From: Sorghum bicolor
Taxonomy: Eukaryota; Streptophyta; Magnoliopsida; Poales; Poaceae
Reading direction: 5' to 3'
NCBI RefSeq assembly: GCF_000003195.3
Contig: NC_012871.2
Span: 57,155,802-57,219,801, forward strand
DNA length: 64,000 nucleotides
The position numbers were made by a program, and so were the translations under genes. Below are positions 30,401 through 42,229 of this stretch, in pieces (the first letter of the stretch is position 1; each line of letters begins with the position of its first letter). The notes beneath the pieces were generated by a model that was given only the letters and a program-made list of their open reading frames with translations, was not told where the DNA came from and ran no database searches.

Positions 30401-33400
30401 TCCTTGATGAGTATTCTCTTCTTTGTACAATAGGTTCATTTAGAACAGTACCTTCTGATCCAGAGGAATAGGTAGACACCAGAGTACCACAAAGTTTGGT
30501 GCTGCCAAAGCTTAGCGAACATGGAATAATACATGATTTTGCCACAGAGGCTTCAGAATTACCTAGTAAAGTAGAGTGTGACATTATAAAGCCCTCAGCA
30601 TGCTCAAGAAATTCATCTTGCCCAATAAACCTCAAAACGTATGGAAGTATTACAGCTTCAGCATACAGGGACCCTGACATGTTTTGACACTGAATCTGAA
30701 ATGGCAAATCAAAAACACAGACACTATTTAGGACCATGATTATGCTAAAAATCTCAAGATTATTGACACATGAAAAACGACTCACGTTGCTGTTCACAGG
30801 AAATACGTGGGACAATTTCAGCAGGTGAAACAACCTGGCCCTAGAATAAATATAAGAAGGAATACTCAAGGGAGGGCCAATATGAATTAATTCCCTCCAT
30901 TGAACTATAACATAAATATTGAGGTGCTGCAATCTTTTTTTGTAAGGAAGCTTCTGAAACACAGCTTTACAGGACAGGGGATCAGCAACATCATAATGAT
31001 CTACGTAAGCCACTGGGCCTTCAAGGGCTAGTTTGTAATTGACGATCTGAAAGGCAAAATGGAAACAAGAAAACAAAGTTTAATATATACAGCCAAAAGA
31101 TAAAATGGCAACTTTACTGTTCTGTGAATTTTGTTCAGAGTACAGCAGGAGATAATCTAAGTATACCAAAATCACGGCTTATTGTGAAAGAAAACAGAAA
31201 GTGCGATTGTATTAGAAGTGAAAATCAGAAAAACAACTCAATATCTTCTTGTCAAATAGAAGATCTAAAAACAAACAAGGAAATGAAAAAGATCAAAACA
31301 ACTACACAAAAGCTTCTAGCCATTGCTTTAATAACTGGGAACTGCTTATTTCTTGGCTCGATGGTTAACCAGAGCAAATTCCTTAAAAATAGATTTGCAC
31401 TGCTGGGTTCTCAGCTTAACTCCCCTGAAGAAGTCATTTCTTGAAGCCCAAAATACCCCATTACATGAGAATGATGATTTCCATGTAGAATGGAACTCCC
31501 AACTGCCTTTTGAAACTCTCCGATTCATAGGAGGGGAGATCCATATTTTTTCTCTTCTGAGAATATTCTAATACTGAACCTATCTTTTAGGTAGGAGGAG
31601 CCAAAAGACTTTGTATTTGTGTTGACAGGACTTCGAAACTCCAAAGCCACTTAAAACTGGATGCATCTCAGAATGTCCAATTAAAGATTTCTATGGCCGG
31701 GCTGATGTGTAAAGATAAGAACCAAAAGTGCGTGTCCACTAAACAGTTTCATATGCTCGGCTTATTCCCTCTAACTCTAGTTTCAGAGCTTGTAGCTGGG
31801 CATACGCTTGTCTTTAGCAAAAAAGTGAAGTTTCAGATAAGTCTGATAAGTGAGTCTTCCTTTCCATAGATCTCAAAGTAAACAGATTTTACAATCTTCA
31901 ATGATTACTGTTGCAATTCCCTTATAGGTGTCGAGAAGCTTCAAAATGTCCCTACACCAAATTGCTAAAATGAACCCTTATTTATGACTCAACTTACTGC
32001 TTCAGTAATTTCCCCCCAAACTCATTCAATCCATGGGTTATCTTATTGAAGAATTTTTGCAAACTTTTTCATCAACAAAACATCATTTGGTGTCCTCAAG
32101 TTTATAACCACTAAACCACCTTCATCCCTGGGCTTGCAAAAACCATGAATCAAGTAGCTTTTGGTGGATTTTTAGCATTTACATGCCCCCGCCCCTCCAT
32201 AAGTAATGCTTCCTAAACTTATCTGCACGTTCCATCACTGTAGAGTGTTCTGAATGTGCACACGAAGAAGGTTGGGAGAGAGGCAAAGATTGAGTTAGTT
32301 AACTGCAGCCAAACTGCCTGTTAAAGATAAATGGATGTAATTGTAAGTCTTCTCTCACATCTAGTGACCAATTGCAAGAAATCTTCAATTTTTGGCTTTT
32401 TATTCCCAAAGGAAGTCCCAAATATATGAAAGGTATAGTGCCTTTGGAGCAAGCAGAAGATTTTGCAAGGATATCAAATTTGGCAGCCTCCACATTTATT
32501 GGAAGCATTACTGACTTTGAGTAATTTACTTTGGATCCTGAAGAGTCAGCAAAAAGTGTTGAGCAAGGCTTCCAAGATAAAAAAAAAAACGTCAACTACA
32601 CCCTTCAATGATTATGTGTATCGTCAGCGTACCGAATGATGGGAAATTCTGCATTTGAGTAGACTGGCATTGGGAGATTTAAGAATCCTTGATTCTTTGC
32701 TTTATTCATGGTTGTTTGGAGCAAGTCAGTAGCTTACACAAGAGGGGAAAGAGTGGGTATCCTTGCTTCACACCTAGCAATGAAAAGTTTTTCTGGTTAC
32801 ACTATTTGATAGCATTGTAGAAGTTCCTGAGTTGAAAATTGCTGACATCCAGGAGCAGCAAAAATCCCCTAATCCTGATACCTCATTATTCTCATCATAG
32901 CTTCATGTTCAATCTTGTCAAAAGCTTTTTCAAAGTCTACCTTCAGGATAACCAATTCCTTTTCGGATTGGTGGCGAACAGGTCTGTAACCTAGTGGTCA
33001 CAGGAGCCTTAGTAACACCTCCCCTGTGGGAGTGAATTTAAACAGGCTCGGGGTAAAAAACACCCCTCTTCAGTTGTGTCCTGGCCATGTGTCCTGGGTG
33101 TTTTGTGGCACATCCAGAGCAGCCGGCCTTAGGGGTGTTGATCAGCCTGTATGCAAGAAGCTGCTTCTTAATGCAATGCTGCAGGGGTGGTCTTCCCCCA
33201 GCAGGTCAGGTTTTTTGGATTGATGGAATAAGTGTAAATACTCAGACGACCAATTGAGGTGATCTTGAATTGTCCTTGATTTAAAGAACCCATATTGGTT
33301 TTTATGTATAAGGGTTATGGTCAGCTTCTGCAATCTGTTTGCCAAATTTTTTTTATGAGAATAATTGAACAATTGAGAAGGGAGATAAGCCTGAGATCAG

Positions 33401-36400
33401 CTACTCTTGTTGGACCATCCTTATTGGGAACTTGAGACTTCCCTAGTAAATTGAGAGCTGTTAATCTCTACTAGTACTACATGAAGCTAACAAAAGCATA
33501 TAAGTCAGGCACTGTTAGAACTGTAACAGCAACACACCATTGTTCTGCACATTGCGTCATTACGTTGCTTTAAAAACCCTTAATTAGGATAAGTATGCTG
33601 CAATCCAACATATGGAATTAGTAGCTGGTAATGCCAATAGAATCAATAATCTGCAGATACATATATCTCAGCACATTTCTACAGAACAGAAATCTGTCAG
33701 CAGTCCACACAAGATTGTGCAGCAAGGGAGTAAGCCCTGGAGGAACCGATGTTTTCAGATCGTCCAATTAATCGCGATTAGTCATCCTGGTCGGTCCCAA
33801 ATGTTCGATTAGGAGGTCCGACTCGACCAGCTCGACCAGAAAGCTGGTCGTCTGATTAGTCGACGACTAATCGCGATTAGTCGTCCAACCAGGACATGGA
33901 CGACCAGTTTGGTTACTCTGTTTTTGGGCCTGTTTAACCAAGACATGGGCTTTGGTTATGTAATATGCTGGCTGTGTGGCTGCTATGGTCTGCTAAATGT
34001 TAGTTATTTGCTATTGCAACAGTGCTGCTGTTAAGTTGTGTCAAGATCAAGACTGCATTAGTGTTGCTTCTTGCTAATTATGGTATTCCAGGCTTCCAGC
34101 AGAAAGTCAGCAAAGAAATGGAGTTTGGGACATGAATATGGACCTCTGGACAGTGCAGAAAAGAGAGGAAAACAACTCCCACAAATAAGTCACCAGCTAA
34201 AGACTAATGCAGTCTTGATGCTTCCTTTATTGTGTATAATATAGTATATAGAGAGAGAGGTATGTTATGCCGCCGAGCCTTGCTTCGGAGAAGATAGGGA
34301 GGGGAGTGCGGGGCACGACAGCGGAGCCGATCCCGGCGAGCTGGTGCCGTGATCGAAGCTTGGCGTGGCTAGGGGAGCTGTAGATAGGGATGAAAACGGT
34401 ACGAATATTTTCCGACCGTATTCGAGACCGAATTCGTTTAGAGAGGTTCAGATTTGTCCGTATTCGAATCCGAATGTTTAACATCCGATACCGTATCCGT
34501 ATCCGAATACTTAAATCGTATATTTATGATGTCGACATCCAATCATATCTTATCCGACATGATTGACATTATCCGTATTCGAATCCGAATCCGATCAGAA
34601 ATATGAAAACAAATATGATATCAGTGATATCCGTCCGTATCCGATCCGTTTTCATCCCTAGCTGTAGATGAGTCTGGCGCCGGGCGCCCAAGGGTGATTA
34701 TAAGAATCACAATCCCAGGCTAATTCTTTATTGATACGATAGGGTGGCCTTTTAAAGGCAATTACAAACTGACTCTTGCTAAAAATATGGAATAGGTAAC
34801 AACCCCTAAGATTTACCTACCAAAACTGAACCACCCAAGACCTCAGTTGCCAGGTTCACCTGGTGTTCGCGGTCACCACGCCGTGGCCGTGCGGGACTAG
34901 CTGGGCCACGTGCAACTAGCCACTGGCGGCACGTGACCTCCTCTGGTAGGTATTCCCCACCATAACAAGGTATATATATAGGCATATGTCCTGATATACA
35001 TGGACGACCAGATGGACGACCAGGGTCGATTAATCGACTTGGTCGACGATTAATCACGATTAATTGTCTGGTCGGTCCCAGGTTGACCAGGTTCGACCCC
35101 GCTGACCTGAAAACATTGGGAGGAACTACCTCTTCTGTGTCCGTTGAGGAGACAAAACAGCTGCTACCACTATGGCACTAGCTGGATTATACCCAACCTC
35201 ATAGTGCCAGTTGATCATAGATTTAGGGCGACACAACATCCACCTCTGCCGGATTTCTTAAACAACCATTCAAAGGTCTTTATTCTGATGTCAAAGTGAT
35301 TAAGTGAAAATCATTAACTTTACAACAAGGCAGGCAAGGCAATTGAGTAACAAAGTTACAATAATAAGATGCATCACATATTCACAACATAGCCTTCTAG
35401 TCCCAAGCAAATTGGGTAGGCTAATGCATCACGTATTCAAGTAGAAATATTTCATAGTAAACTTTTTTTTGAGACGATATATTTCATAGTAAACTTTTTT
35501 CTAGAGACGAAATATTTCATAGTAAACTACGGTTATTACCTCATAAATGCCATACAAGCTCTCATTAGGTGGAAGATCAGGTATAAAAATATCTATACAT
35601 CCAGTAGAATCAACCAGCTGCAGTCTCCCTGACAGTGGAGAAGTCTGTATGCAGAAAGGACACAGGCATTTCAAAATGTATCCTAATACCGAGTCTTAAA
35701 AATTAGGTCATGAAGTAAAATCACCTATGCGGCTATGCAGCAAATTCATTCACTAGTCTGCACAACCAACATGCAAATGAACTATTTCCAAAAACCTCCA
35801 TGTACTACTAAAATGTTAACAGTTGTCAAAATCTGTGCGTTCAAAGTTGTCACATTAATTGGCCTAATCTATTTACTTGAACTGTCTACATGCAAACTAT
35901 ATTCAATACTAAACCTGTGAAAATACAGCCTCTGGATACAATAATAGATGAACTAGGGCTATACATGTTGAGTTCCAAGGTAAATGTCCCATCAGAGAAT
36001 TCAGAAATGAACAAAAACAAATTTTAATAACAAGGATAAATATTCTAGCTATTAAAAAATCAGTGAAAGGAAAACTCAGGGTTCAAAAATCTCACAAAAT
36101 ATTCGAGGTATCACAATTCTAGTATCCTATGACTTGATAAAAAAATTAAAATAAATATCATTACTTTGAGGTAGATAACGCAAGAATTAGAAATAACCTT
36201 GATGCTTCCTACTAAAACAAAACTCAGATCTTCACTCGAAATTAATCTTCTGGTACTGCTGGTATAGGAAAAGCCATCACATAAGAAACCCTGGCTCTTG
36301 CCCACTTCTTCAGAACCATTCCACAATTTAAGCATCGATGATATCCACAACGATTCACTCTCAAAGAGTAGATTAGAGAATGGTATGGCCTAGTGAAGTC

Positions 36401-39400
36401 AATACTGAATTAGTAATGAGGATAAACCAAACTAGTTTCAAGTAAACAATTAAAGAAGATAGTAAGATAACAGTACCAATTTGCAACCCTCGAGTTTAGA
36501 TCCAAGGCTTAAGCTACCACAATTATGTCTACAGAATTTCATTATTAAACTTTCCTGCACAACCAAGTTCAAGCTAATTAATTCACAAGGAAAAGAGGTG
36601 GGACAAGAACAATAGAAAGGGCTAATACAACAAGCACCACTAACATTAAACACTGTTGGTATTTGGTGAAGTTGGAAAAACTATAAACAGAAATTGTAAG
36701 TGTCTACGTGCAGTACTTTAACTTCCAGCAAAAAAAAATTGTCCATGGACATGCCTCGTTCAAAAACATACCATATGTTCCCCTGCCAGTTCGAGTAAAA
36801 AAAAATTATATCAAATAAAGATTTTTTTGATATAAGTAACTTTCATAAAGAACCCTGTCCCTGAGGTGTGCCACAAGATATCAGAATTTTAGTGCCTCAT
36901 ATCAGTTTATGGGGGAAGTAATAAAAATATCAAAAGAAGAAACAAGTAAACAAGCATATATTGGCTCTGCTCAAAAAAGAAAATCTAACCATATGACACG
37001 CTCTCCTAAATTACACTTTAACCATTTATTTATTTTATATTATATTGTTTATGCTTATAAATGTATGATATTTGGATAGTACATTTCATTATAAATCTAA
37101 ACATATCAAATTTGTATTATAATAGTTAACAAATGTTGGCAAAATTATTGGTCAAAGATTTAAAGTTTGAATTTTGATATGTGCCTGCACCTTATAAAAG
37201 AATATGGAGGGAGTAGGTATACTACTAATAAACTTGCCTGAGGTTGGCACTTTGACGGGAGAATTTTAGTAGCATAAGCATGAACCACTCCTTGCTTCTG
37301 TTGGTACCTTACAATACAAGAGTTTTAATTCAGTAAATTAGCTGCAGTTACAGTGGAGTGACAGTAAATAATTAAACAGTCTATAAACTGTTCCAATGAT
37401 GAAATATAAACTAGAAACATACATTTTGTGAGCCCAAAATCTCTTTATCAGAAAATAATTTAGTGAACTTCTGTTTAAAACATGATATCAGGAGTAACAT
37501 CCTGCAATTGAAATGGAGAAAACAATGAGCACACCTTGTGACAGAAACTTGTTTATTTTGTCAATCATTTATCATGGTAAGTATATTTCATAGAAGTTAA
37601 AACATAAAAAGTTCAAACCAAAATCGAGCAGGCATCTCCAATGAGTCAACAAATGTTCCCAAGAGGCCCTTGTTCTCTGCCTTCAAATGATTTCTGCACC
37701 AAGAGTAGAAGTTGTTTTATGATAACTGTAATACTCCCTCCGTCCAGTTTGTAAAAGGTGTGCTTTGATAAACATGTTAGACAGGGCCATGTTATGGGCC
37801 TTAGGCCTTATTAGCTTCAGCCATATGGGCTCATGTCCAGCCAGCCTTATCTCTGTATAGAGGTCGCCTAGGGCTGCGAAGTTGTATTTTTGTACTCCTG
37901 AGTTGTATTAGGCAAGGATACTGGAGGTTGGTTGTGTTTCCATAAGCCACCCCTATCCTCACCTATATATGTACATGTTCTTGTCCTTCAATAATCAATC
38001 TATAGTTCCCCAACTTACAAAACGATTAGTTAAATTATATGCATGTTTCGTCTATAAAATTTTTATCAGTATATTTGTATTTCAAAATGCATTTTATTAT
38101 TATGTTTATTTTGTAGCAACTGATAATATATCAAAACAAAACCAACTCCTTTTGAAGACGTCATCAAAAGTATATCCTACATTGATGGACAGAGGGAGTA
38201 GTATGTAGTGACATGGAAATATAGTTCCTGTCTTACTTGGAGTCCACCAAGGAGAAATAATTTACAGTAATGCAGGTTTTACAGCATGTTGCAAGTAGAA
38301 CAATCCGTGTCCAAGCAAAATTCAGACACGTTGCTCGAAAGTTCTTTATAGAGACCTACAAAGAAGTAGGATAGATAAGTGGCACCTTATGATGGAAAAA
38401 TGTAAGGCTGAAAATTTGAAAGTGAAAGTGACAATTTGAAACATACAATGGCACCAACTCGAAGGGAATGTGGTGGTGTAAGCTGCTGATCATCAATCAG
38501 CAGCCATGCAGTGTCATCCAGCTCGACCACCAGACCCTGAGAATAAATTCCAGTGATAACCCCAGCATACTCCCCACCGCACTTCTCAGGGAAGCTATCC
38601 AATGGCAGACTGCCCCTATAGGATGGGCACCATGCTACGGCTGTCTTTGCAGATGACACCAACATTATGAGTGAGGCTTTGTCCCCAACAGAAACCATTT
38701 TTTTCTTTAACCCAGAAACGTACACCAGCCTCCCCACAAGCCACACTAGAACCGGCCGCCACATGCTCGACGCATCCAAAAAGTAGACAAATTTCATCGT
38801 CTCGAACTTGTGACTCTGGGCATCTTTGGGCGGTGTCGCCCTGCAGCAGCTGCGACACCCGCAACACAAAATCTCCGCCAGAAACCCGACTGGATTTCTG
38901 CTTCCTGCATCAGCCTTGGCAAGCGGCATACTGAACACCACGCTGACGGACCTGACCAAACCAAATGTGCATCCGCGGGTGGCCAAGTCGGGCTCTTGAT
39001 CGGGGAAATGGAACGGGACCGTCGCCAGGAAGCTACGTTTCGGAGCAGGAGCATGCTCCTCCTCCTCCTCCGCGAGGCGCCAGCGGACCACTTCGAGCAC
39101 GCCCGGGGCGGCGTGGAGGCGCACTGAGGGGAGGTAGTTCCACGCGAGGATGAGTATCTCGCGGCCCAGCGCGGCGGGGTCGAAGTCGACGATGCAGCAG
39201 CAGACGGAGGCGGCCGCGGTGGCCGGGGAGACGGAAGTGGGGGATGGGTCGGAGAAGGAGAAGCAGTTACTGCGGCAGGAAGCCGGGGAGGATGCGGAGG
39301 GGAGGGAGAGCGTGCCGGAGAGGAGCACGGGGTGGGATATCGGCGCGAACGGGACCGTGCCGGTGCTCCAGGTTGGGGGTGGAGCGGAGAGTTTGTGCCT

Positions 39401-39541
39401 TTTACGGGGCCGGGAGGTGGAGCTGGAGGTGGAGGTGGGAACGGAGGGGCAAATGAGGGAGGAGACGCCGGTAGTGGGGCGGCGGAGCTGGAGGAGGTCG
39501 GCCACGGTGAAACGCGGCGGGGCGGGCGCCGAGGCCTCCAT
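27423..39541 (-). CDS. CTC1: CST telomere-maintenance complex subunit CTC1
   Basis: Sixteen exons join in frame to 1287 residues, very near the Arabidopsis CTC1 length: 39541-38447, 38355-38237, 37693-37619, 37501-37423, 37297-37238, 36554-36477, 36389-36198, 35644-35540, 31046-30786, 30695-30360, 30251-29655, 29571-29483, 28941-28746, 28586-28496, 28333-28005 and 27584-27423. Recognisable blocks include FTVADLLQLRRPTTGVSSL near the start, SMWRPVLVWLVGRLVYVSGL, LLISCFKQKFTKLFSDKEIL, QLVDSTGCIDIFIPDLP, VRLAGFILDDGSSLCCGWADD and the C-terminal RMLWIEEVFPVDPLEEAR. CTC1 forms the CST complex with STN1 and TEN1 through several OB folds. It binds single-stranded telomeric DNA and helps lagging-strand fill-in by DNA polymerase alpha. 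Intron 5 appears to use a GC donor, and the exon 12 donor (A-C-A/GTTTGC) is weak. An in-frame ATG at 39667 would add 42 residues. Confidence 0.9.
31320..33460 (-). pseudogene. Decayed LINE in CTC1 intron 8
   Basis: Reverse transcriptase blocks appear in the right order on the minus strand but in different frames. An NRLQ...NQYGFFKSRTIQDHLNW block lies at about 33372-33230, V-D-F-E-K-A-F-D near 32940, GVKQGYPL near 32750, and the active-site box YADDT near 32620. GLPLGIKSQ follows near 32410. In-frame stops and frameshifts interrupt all of them. The element lies in the same orientation as CTC1 and belongs to a different subfamily from the LINE at 22.3 kb. Confidence 0.75.
32971..33212 (+). mobile_element. 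SINE-like element inserted in the intronic LINE
   Basis: About 242 bp with a tRNA-like head (CTAGTGGTCACAGGAGCC), a middle containing CTGTGGGAGTGAATTTAAACAGG, and a 3' end running into a T tract. It is bounded by similar 10-bp repeats, TTTCGGATTG (32961-32970) and TTTTGGATTG (33213-33222), consistent with target duplication. A related copy lies at about 62005-62284. Plant Au-type SINEs also end in a short T run; assignment to that family is an inference. Confidence 0.6.
33747..35118. mobile_element. Non-autonomous hAT-like element
   Basis: A 1372-bp element with ends CGATGTTTTCAG and CTGAAAACATTG (11 of 12 bases inverted), flanked by a perfect 8-bp repeat GGAGGAAC at 33739-33746 and 35119-35126. 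The subterminal regions on both sides carry repeated CGATTARTCG and TGGTCG motifs, as expected for transposase binding regions. No transposase frame was seen. It lies in CTC1 intron 8 and is itself interrupted by the MITE at 34385-34660. Confidence 0.82.
34385..34660. mobile_element. hAT MITE with TAGGGATGAAAACGG ends
   Basis: A 276-bp element with terminal inverted repeats TAGGGATGAAAACGG / CCGTTTTCATCCCTA and a perfect 8-bp target duplication GCTGTAGA (34377-34384 and 34661-34668). The interior repeats TATTCGAATCCGAAT-type words on both strands. Nested inside the 33747-35118 element, so it is the younger insertion. Confidence 0.93.
35448..35528. repeat. Three-copy ~35-bp tandem repeat
   Basis: The word ATATTTCATAGTAAACT followed by a T-run and GAGACGA recurs three times. 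It sits just 3' (on the plus strand, just before) of CTC1 exon 8. Confidence 0.8.
37734..38198. mobile_element. Stowaway-like MITE split by another insertion, in CTC1 intron 2
   Basis: CTCCCTCCGTCC at the left and GGACAGAGGGAG at the right, each next to TA. About 230 bp in the middle (about 37773-38012, TGTTAGACAGGG...TATAGTTCCCCA) is unlike Stowaway interiors. It has TG...CA ends and could be a short solo LTR, but no clear target duplication was found. Confidence 0.6.
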
Positions 39542-40213
39542 GGCTAGGGATTTGGTGGGGTTTGGGGTTTGGGAATTTTGGGAGGGGAAGGGGAAGGGGA
39601 GGGAAGAAGAACGGGCGGCGGCGAGTGGGCGGGAAACGAGGAGGTAGGGAGTGGGGTGTGGGGCCATAGTGTCAGTGGAAAGTGAAATGACGTGTGGGGC
39701 AGGTCGTGGGCTTTAGATGGGTCTCATATTATTGGGTTGGGTCACGGAAGACGGTCGGGCATGTTGGGCTCAGGTCTTATTGATTTGTTGGATAACGAGC
39801 TTGGAAGGGAGGGAATTACACTCGAAATCTAAAAACTTATATCAAAAACTTACAACACATATATAAAGTATTATAGTAAATAAAAAATAATTAATTATAT
39901 AATTTATAATTTTTTTTAAATTTAGTTAGTTTATATTAAATAATAATTATTAAATATAAACGAAACTACTATAATACTAAAATATTTTCGCTCAAGTAAC
40001 TAGACAAGGCGGTAGTTACTTGCAGCCTTAATTAAGCTAAAAAGAAATAGGGTCAACACGAGACTTGGCTCTATCTAGCAATAACGCCGCGTAGTATTTC
40101 TGTTCACGTCAACAGCAAAATAAAGAGGCATTGAATGAAATTACTAATGAAGGCGCGTGTCGGCGCGTGCGTGGATGGATTAGCAAGCAGAAAAGTTGCG
40201 GTGGTGAGTCCTA
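39542..40213. other. CTC1 upstream region
   Basis: It probably holds the CTC1 promoter and 5' UTR. AGCCCA/GGCCCA-like motifs appear on the minus strand near 39705-39770. The part at 39810-40010 is AT-rich and resembles a decayed MITE. Confidence 0.4.
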
Positions 40214-40214
40214 A

Positions 40215-40453
40215 GAGCAAGTATTATAACAGGCCGTAAGCTGGCTAAATGCTGAGATGGACAAGAGAAGGAAAGAGAGAGAAGAAGCAGGTTGTAAGTT
40301 TACAGCTAGCTTAGGCACAGGAACCAAGAAATTTTGTGAGTGATAAGTGGGTCATGTATTAATAATAAATAGCTAACTATTGTATAGGTGGACTAGAAGA
40401 AGGCTAAGAAAAACCTTACAGCCAACAAGTAGGCTGTATTATTTAACTTGCTC
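40215..40453. mobile_element. Tourist-like MITE with GAGCAAG ends
   Basis: About 239 bp with GAGCAAGTATTATAAC at the left and TATTTAACTTGCTC at the right, flanked by TAA on both sides (40212-40214 and 40454-40456). It is non-coding. Confidence 0.75.
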
Positions 40454-41042
40454 TAAGCTCGTCCGATGGCGCCACTCAAGAATTAGCCTCTCCGTCCATG
40501 CACCTTATGCTTCGCCGACCCACATGATACACGTGTACTTAAGGAGTAATCCTCACAATTCTCTAATTTAGAACCTGGATTTGTCCAGCTAAAGTTTAGC
40601 TAGTTAAATTTTTCAAAACTAAATTTTAGTCACCTAAAATTTCTCCCGACTAAACTTTTAGCTAGTGTGTATAGATCCTCCAGCTAATAGAATGAAGCTA
40701 AACTTTAGCTGGGTTTAGCTAGGTTAAAGTAGCTAAACTTTAGCATGTCTTTTAGGAGATGTGTGGATACAAGGACTAAAGTTTAGAAGGTGTCACATCG
40801 GCTATCATATCGATTATCGTGTGTGTTTAAATACTAATAATAAAACTAATTACATAAGCCATAACTAATTCGTGAGATGAATCTATTAAGTCTAATTAAT
40901 CTATTATTAACACATATTCACTGTAGCACCATATTATCAAATCATGGAGTAACTAGGGTTAATAGTTTTGTCTCATAAATTAGTCTTAATCTGTGCAAAT
41001 TAGTTTTGTAATTAATCTATGATTAATACTTCAAATTAGTGT

Positions 41043-42177
41043 CACTACTACAGAAAACTTAACTGTGACGAGTGTTTTTCATTTTCGTGGCGGGCAAAGG
41101 CCTCATCACGGTGGTCACCTATGCCTGTCACGATAAATCCATTAACCAAGGCGAGCACTGTTACCAAAAAAACCCAAAGCCCACCGTTGTGCCTATTTTT
41201 GAGCCCACCGATGAGCCCAATCCTAGACTTGGCTACCGCTGGATCAGGTCGGTCCCGTGCGCGCTGCCCATTGGAGTGGGAGGAGGAGGTCGTGCCACTG
41301 CAGATCCGCCTGCCCCTAGTGTGCCTGGCCACCAGAGAGGGAGAAGGGGGTTACGCCGCCGCAGATCTAATCAAGGCCCCGCGTGCCTAGTCACCGGAGA
41401 TGGAGGAGGGGGCGGCGCCGCCACATTAGAAGAGAAGAGCAGTGTCGTCGCCATCACTGAGGGAGGGAGATGGAGAGAGTGGGAGGGAGGGGCTGTTGCG
41501 GCGGGTGGGGAGAAAGTGGAGTTGGGCGCGACGGTTGAGGAGAAAGTGGAGTGGGATGTGAAGGAGTGGCGAGGGCATCTCGAAGAGATTAGCCAAAAAA
41601 CACACTAGCCAAATTTACTAATTTAGCTTCTCTCTAAAATAGATTTGACAAAAAAAATATTAAAGTACTCCAACAAACTCTGTAAAAGGATGGCTATTGA
41701 GGTGGGCTATCCAAAAATAGAGAGCAAATTAGATAGGATAAAGAGCTACTAAATTTGAAGAATCGTTTACAGAGTCTGTTGGAAACTTTTTCCTTCAACA
41801 ATAATTAAATTTGCCTCTAAAAAATGATTTAGTTAATCTCTTGGAGATGCTCTTAGGTAGGATTTGGAACGAGCTCTAATGGGCCTCCAGTAGGGCCATG
41901 ATTTTTTGGAGGGCTTTGTATGTGTGCCCGTCTCATAAATAAGATTTATCGAGGCGGTTGCATTATAATACTCATTTCGATAAATAGACATTAACCGAGA
42001 CGGTTATATTATATTGCCCACCTCGATTAATAGATTTTAGGAGGCAATTTTTTTAACCACCTCGATTAATAAAAAATAACTGCCTCGATTAATCTAAGAT
42101 ATTAGCCGAGACGGTTAGAAATCTTGCCCACCTCCAAGACCCATTCTAAAACGCCTTGCAATTTTTTTTTGGTAGTG
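41043..42177. mobile_element. Non-autonomous CACTA element
   Basis: A 1135-bp element starting CACTACTACAGAAAAC and ending TTTTGGTAGTG, flanked by the 3-bp repeat TGT (41040-41042 and 42178-42180), the duplication size of CACTA (En/Spm) transposons. Near the right end, subterminal repeats of the form CGAGGCGGTT / CACCTCGATTAATA recur. The GC-rich interior (41250-41560) gives short ORFs without transposase similarity, and 41572-41853 looks like a further MITE with GGGCATCTC / GAGATGCTC ends. The element is inserted into an older MITE whose halves lie at about 40563-41042 and 42178-42225. Confidence 0.8.
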
Positions 42178-42229
42178 TGTCAAATATCCGATATGATAGG
42201 AATTAAACTTTAGAAAGTGGATTAGTTAA

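Larger units (their letters stand above)
31047..35539 (-). other. Intron 8 of CTC1, transposon nest
   Basis: A 4.5-kb intron, many times longer than the other CTC1 introns. It holds a decayed LINE (about 31320-33460), a SINE-like unit inside that LINE (32971-33212), a hAT-like element (33747-35118) with a further hAT MITE inside it (34385-34660), and a short tandem repeat (35448-35528). The rest is ordinary intron sequence. Confidence 0.8.

Noticed and set aside
37773..38012. Short solo LTR inside the Stowaway element of CTC1 intron 2
   Set aside because: It has TG...CA ends and an unlike composition, but no matching 5-bp flanks were found, so it is mentioned only within the Stowaway entry.
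38810..39647. Several plus-strand ORFs opposite CTC1 exon 1
   Set aside because: CTC1 exon 1 is supported by its in-phase splice to exon 2 and by conserved blocks; the plus-strand frames have none.
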